Assembly: GCA_018105865.1 (NCBI GenBank)
Contig: CM030832.1
Coordinates: 17,106,019 to 17,170,018 of the forward strand
Direction: 5' to 3'
DNA: 64,000 nt
Source: Metaphire vulgaris
Taxonomy: Eukaryota; Annelida; Clitellata; Crassiclitellata; Megascolecidae
Shown: piece by piece, positions 60,501 to 64,000 of the stretch
Position numbering within the stretch: the first letter of the stretch is position 1
How the letters are laid out: each line of letters opens with the position of its first letter
Notes under the pieces: generated by a model
Database searches by the model: none
What the model saw: only the letters and a program-made list of their open reading frames with translations
What the model was told of the DNA's origin: nothing
Position numbers and translations under genes: made by a program

Positions 60501-63500
60501 ATGCACTGGAATGGTAGACTGACAGAGCAGGTTCAAGCCCTGTTGGCGCCTCTAGTATCTTTCACACAGGCAGTAGTGCCTCCTAAGCCACTTTAAATCA
60601 TGCTATGTTTCCTCTCTTAAGGTCCATTAACCTACTCAGCTAAATTTAAATCGGGGAGCTTCATGAATTCAATGTTTAGTACACTCATTTATGTGTAAAA
60701 ATATGAGTTTTATGGTAAATTAATCTTAACTTGATTTTTGTGTCCTTAGTGATTTATTTTGTTATGTGCGGCCGCTCCATTGTGTAACTGATTTAGAGTT
60801 GCCATTTTTTTGCTAGAATCTCAGACAACTACTTGAAAGTGTTTTTAGAAGTTTTTTTAATGCAGTTGCTCTCTAGTAACTAAGTTTATTTTTACTAAAA
60901 TTGCTAGCATCCAACCAAGAGTATGAATTTGAAGTCACTCCACATTTTGAAACTGCCCAAAAATTTTATCTAACCACTCAATTTAGTTAGTACAATTTTG
61001 ATCTAAATTGAGGCATTTTTAATTTTGACTCTACTGTAATGTAACACCCTATAGCAATATTCAAGTCATTGGGAATTTTTGGGTTGGCATTGTTTGAGAT
61101 GAGATGGTGTAGAATGGGGTAAATATGGGAGTGGAATTTTGACAGAAACACTCTTTTAAGAAGGGATTTAATTTTGTGATATATAAAGTCTTGTAGGATT
61201 TATCTGCTGAATAATAATAGAGGAATGAGTTTATTTATTGGCTATGACAAAATAAGACTTATATTTTATTGTTTTCAGACAAAGTGAAGCACGAAAAGCA
61301 GTAATCTGACTTTAATTGAATTTGACTAATTACCCATAAATTCCAGACAATACTGAAACATTTAAAATGACATTTGACAACAACACTGATTAAAATTGCT
61401 TAGTCCAGAATGTATAGCTATGCATAATTTGTCTTAATTGATTTTTCGAAAACTCCCCACAGACGCGGAATTGTTTTGGGGAAAAATTTTGCGGTTAAAG
61501 CTTGTGTTGTGTTATGTTGTTATATTGGGCTATTTTCATGTTTTACTGAGTTGCTTAGTCATTGACTATTAGCCTGGCACATCTCGGGATCCGCGATATA
61601 TGATTGGAGATGAAAATAATTTATTGGACATAAATAGGGGTTTTCCTGAGTTATCTCGGGTCCTGTCCTTAGCGGTTGGTTTCTGCTGCTTATTGAGTTC
61701 TCTCAGGTCACGCCGTAAAGGGGTTAATTTACAAATGTTGTAGGTTCCGCATGCAGCAATGCAGAAGGATGTGGAATCCTATGTGCCCGAGAAATTGCAA
61801 GATATTTACTCATGGACTTCTCAGAATTATCATTTTGTGAATCCTTACAACCTGTATCTAAAGTATATTGGATTTGCTTCTTATCTGATTGATAATGGCC
61901 TGCTTTTTGAGGATTTTGGGATACTTTTCTGTGATAATTTTTTGTAAACTGAAGTACTGGGTATAGACAGTAATAATTATAATAATTATATTATATAATT
62001 ATAATATAGTTATAATATAATTATATTATATAATTATAATAATTATAATGATTACTGTCTATCAATAAGGTTTGCACATTTGCAAGAAACATCTGCATCA
62101 TCGTTTTCAAATATAGGTCAAAATTGTGCCTGGAATTTGACATAATCACACATCTTTTATGTTTCTTGTAATGTTTTTTAGTTCAAACTGTAAGGTCCAA
62201 AAAATTGGCAATCTAAAAATTCATAAGTATTATGATATTTTCATGTGATGTCAGGAAAATTTGTATATCGGGGCAGTGAAAGGGTTATAATAATTGGCTT
62301 GATATTGAAACTGCATGAAGTTCGGTATAGCATGTTTCATCTTACTTATGTAACTATTAGGTGGAAGTGTGTGAAGTAAAATAATTTCTTAGTAAAAATT
62401 TATGTCATTGGGTTATTTTGCTGATATTATTTGGGTAAAGTGCTTTCAACTGGGCTGATATCTGCAGCTTGACTTGGCTTTAATTCAGTTTAGATTTGGT
62501 GCACCATTTACTGATGTCATAGGCACTGTGATAGTCTTGCCATGTAAGTTGATTGATTAACTGATTGATCAATGGATTGATTAAGCAGATCCTTCACCAC
62601 CCAATGCCTTATGTTCAGGTTCCGTTATCTCTATGCTTGTTTTAAAATTCTCTGAGCCTTCATTGCTACTTGAAGTGACATCATCATAATTGGTCGCTTT
62701 TCCAACTCATTAGTGGCAATCACTAGTCAGAAAACATTTTGATGCTTTTTTGTCCAATGTTAGTTTTCTTCCTCCTGCAATTGTCAGTTGTGTAGAACTA
62801 GAATTAATGGCACTGCTTTGATTGCAAAAGGTATGCATTTTAGATCGGCTGATGAAGGCAATGGTAGACTTGAAATTGCAATCGAAGGCAGTAACAAGCT
62901 GCATGGTGCCTGGAAAGAATATTCCTTTCGCTACAAACCTAACGATGTGTCAAATAGACTTTCAATTGTTGGTTAGTAAGTACTTCTGTTTGATGAAATA
63001 ATTGTCATTTGGTCAGAAATTCCTAAGACCTTTAGCAGTAATTTGAACTTTTTACTTATAGAACTAGTTAGCATTTTCTTTCTCTTAATTGTTTCTTTAA
63101 TATTTTGCAATAAAAGATTCTTTTCCATAATGTGTGCCATATCTATGATATTTACAATCGTCATGCTTAAGTGCATTTCTTGATAATGTGCACTCTTTAT
63201 CTTTATCTTTCTCGACGACTTCTATAGCGCCATACGCACGACGAAAGCTGAAGTCAAAGGCGCTTTGACATAATTTGGCATGCTGATGGCGAACGTAGGA
63301 TAACAAAAACAGCATAAAGTCCGCCATGATGGGAACGAAAGAAAGCGCCGCCCTAACACACACGGTGGCGAATCCCATAGAAAGCGGCTTTCTGCTGTAG
63401 AACCGTCCGCAAAAGACACGCAAATTGTTGAAAAGGCAAAGAGGGTTACAGCTACATGTGTCTAGACATAGTGTGTGACAGTCAAGGCGCAATCTTGCTA

Positions 63501-63662
63501 TCTTTTAATTGCTCTGATGCACGACTGTGAAAATATTGTCGTTGGCAGCACCGCATCAACCTCGTCTCGACTCTCAAATGTGGTTTGCTGCACGAGGACG
63601 TTACGATCAGAATCCGTGGTTTCTGAATTTTATTTTCCGGTTAATGAAGAACGAAAGAGAAG
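48565..63662 (+). CDS. LMF2: Lipase maturation factor 2, 14 coding exons visible, 3' end outside window
   Basis: ER multi-pass membrane protein of the LMF family; LMF1 is needed for folding and export of dimeric lipases, and LMF2 is its less studied paralogue. Exons: 48565-48661, 51407-51457, 51903-52105, 52416-52444, 53099-53298, 53768-53793, 54877-55029, 55421-55547, 56822-56980, 58838-58943, 59834-59936, 61744-61862, 62844-62971, 63549-63662. GT-AG throughout, phases agree, 538 codons so far. Landmarks: LFAFASLFVQIPGLYG at the N-terminus, QVGQTFLYFEWDLLLLEAGF, WLVKWLLFRLTFASGIVKL, LTALEHHYESQLLPTPMAW, ML(T)GNYGFYQY, EYSFRYKPNDVSN and APHQPRLDSQMWFAARGRY. The full protein is usually about 700 aa, so roughly 150 residues lie beyond 64000. 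The start is the ATG of the conserved first-helix exon. Exons 4 (29 nt) and 6 (26 nt) are very small. Introns hold many MITEs. Confidence 0.95.
48737..49645. mobile_element. hAT element (CAGGGGTGGCCAAAC family)
   Basis: Ends CAGGGGTGGCCAAAC and GTTTGGCCATCCCTG. TSD AGCTATAG / AGTTATAG (7 of 8). In LMF2 intron 1, with another hAT nested inside. Confidence 0.9.
49031..49422. mobile_element. hAT MITE nested in the previous element
   Basis: Begins CATGGGCGTAAAACACG and ends TTTACGCCACTG. Perfect 8-bp TSD GTATGATC. The interior has repeated GGATGACCTTTTTTTGCTT units. Confidence 0.92.
50221..50290. mobile_element. Single hAT-like end
   Basis: CAGGGATGGCCAATCTGTGG resembles the left end of 48737-49645; no partner end found. 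Confidence 0.45.
50495..50884. mobile_element. MITE (GGGGCCATCCACAAATGATG family)
   Basis: Begins GGGGCCATCCACAAATGATG and ends ACGTCATTTATGGACAACCC. The TSD is unclear. The interior repeats TTTTTTGCTTGTC and GGAGAGGGAAAAATATAA. A related right end lies at about 47255-47283. Confidence 0.75.
52833..53014. mobile_element. hAT MITE (CAGTGGCGGCTCC family)
   Basis: Ends CAGTGGCGGCTCC and AGAGCCGCCACTG with perfect 8-bp TSD CCCTTTGT. Length 182 bp, in LMF2 intron 4, ending 84 bp before exon 5. Confidence 0.95.
54120..54330 (+). mobile_element. LINE 3' tail
   Basis: Plus strand NLKTHLFRKSYSF followed by (ATTT)n and a 3' tail typical of the CR1/L2-like copies; LMF2 intron 6. Confidence 0.6.
55757..56155. 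mobile_element. Harbinger-like MITE, inverted relative to the others
   Basis: AGGGCTGTCCATTAATTATG ... TTAATGGACAGCCCC with TAA flanks; 399 bp in LMF2 intron 8. The interior runs in the reverse order of the 43937 copy. Confidence 0.93.
57020..58530 (+). mobile_element. LINE fragments, interrupted
   Basis: Plus strand SDHWIVAFDLKL (end of the endonuclease domain), NRNLPWVTREV near 57370, and VEAAKKDNQILGMIKRNKVS near 58430-58490 keep LINE order with the RT core deleted. A minus-oriented LINE 3' tail (about 57555-57925) and a hAT (57977-58408) lie inside. LMF2 intron 9. Confidence 0.75.
57977..58408. mobile_element. hAT MITE (CAGAGGTGGGCAGGC family)
   Basis: Left CAGAGGTGGGCAGGC, right GCTCATCCACTCCCCTG, TSD ATCTAGAC / AACTAGAC (7 of 8). 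Length 432 bp. Confidence 0.75.
60500..60620 (+). mobile_element. tRNA-derived SINE
   Basis: TGGTAGACTGACAGAGCAGG (partial A-box side) leads into GGTTCAAGCCCTG (B-box-like), then TCTTTCACACAGGCAG and CCTCCTAAGCCACTTTAAAT. LMF2 intron 11. Confidence 0.65.
61962..62062. repeat. ~100-bp AT palindrome
   Basis: TATAGACAGTAATAATTATA at the left edge is inverted as TATAATGATTACTGTCTATC at the right, with a continuous AT-rich stem between and almost no loop. LMF2 intron 12. Confidence 0.9.
63190..63480 (-). mobile_element. Short retroelement with AAAGATAAAGATAAAG tail
   Basis: On the minus strand it ends GGCGCTATAGAAGTCGTCGA then AGAAAGATAAAGATAAAGAG, a LINE/SINE-like 3' terminus. No protein match. 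LMF2 intron 13. Confidence 0.5.
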
Positions 63663-63837
63663 GTTGGTGGCTTTGTAAAACTACTATTCATTTGAATGAG
63701 AAACTAGAAGGAAGCACGTTTACACTCAGTTCATATGAGTGAGAATATATATTGCTATATTCACACCTATGCTTATCCTCTTCGCAGTTTTGCAACTCGG
63801 TTAGTCGGATGAAATTTGATCCTTGGGACTCTAGTTA

Positions 63838-63890
63838 TCATAGACCTCTTTCACACAGGCTTACTTAGCCTCCTAAACCACTTAAAATCA

Positions 63891-63936
<46 letters not shown>

Positions 63937-63937
63937 G
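63838..63937 (+). mobile_element. SINE 3' part with (ATT)n tail
   Basis: CTTTCACACAGGCTTACTTA and CCTCCTAAACCACTTAAAAT match the 60500 SINE and run into about 15 ATT units (63893-63937), which identifies the family's tail. Confidence 0.7.
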
Positions 63938-64000
63938 TGACTTCAGACCATTTGTTTCAAAGACAAAGTTATGGCCTAAAAGAAGTGGCAATACATCTTC

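Noticed and set aside
60500..60560. Functional tRNA gene
   Set aside because: A B-box-like GGTTCAAGCCC is present but a cloverleaf with acceptor stem cannot be drawn; fits a SINE better.
63097..63492. 131-aa minus-strand frame, cysteine-rich at its start
   Set aside because: It lies inside LMF2 intron 13 over a short retroelement tail; no recognisable domain or splice context.

Overview
The window is animal nuclear DNA. It carries three intron-rich protein genes with canonical GT-AG introns, separated and riddled by transposable elements (TEs), chiefly hAT-type elements with 8-bp target-site duplications (TSDs), Harbinger-like and mariner-like MITEs, and truncated LINEs. The base composition, the three conserved animal genes and the TE mix suggest an invertebrate, probably aquatic; I cannot name the species. 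Nothing bacterial or viral was recognised.

Layout: (1) 1-9.0 kb is intergenic TE debris, including a ~2.17-kb sequence present twice in tandem (3597-5770 and 5999-8170). (2) 9.0-28.4 kb holds a minus-strand DHHC palmitoyltransferase gene of the ZDHHC2/15/20 group: 11 coding exons that join into a clean 353-codon frame, with a probable long 3' UTR at about 9.8-12.7 kb. (3) 28.4-31.0 kb is TE debris. (4) 31.0-39.0 kb holds a minus-strand V-ATPase proteolipid subunit c gene: 3 coding exons, 161 aa, complete. Its first exon lies beside a damaged second copy of itself. (5) 39-48.5 kb is a dense TE nest, including a hAT inside a hAT with LINE debris inside that. (6) 48.6 kb to the right edge holds a plus-strand lipase maturation factor 2 (LMF2) gene: 14 coding exons are visible, encoding 538 residues, and the 3' end lies beyond the window.

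The three genes do not form a pathway or operon. They share only a membrane setting: an acyltransferase, a proton-pump rotor subunit and an ER lipase chaperone. I built the exon models by joining splice sites so that phase is kept at every junction and the product matches family knowledge; no database search was possible.

Points most worth a second look: the V-ATPase exon-1 duplicate whose bases are replaced by GGCGGATGAG-like words, next to an irregular cluster of CTCATCCGCC; a 33-nt exon that encodes just the catalytic DHHC motif and could be skipped in frame; a GATGACC-T(n)-GCTTGTCA word shared by several unrelated MITE families; telomere-like inverted repeats inside a hAT; and a MITE that ends 22 bp from a 3' splice site.
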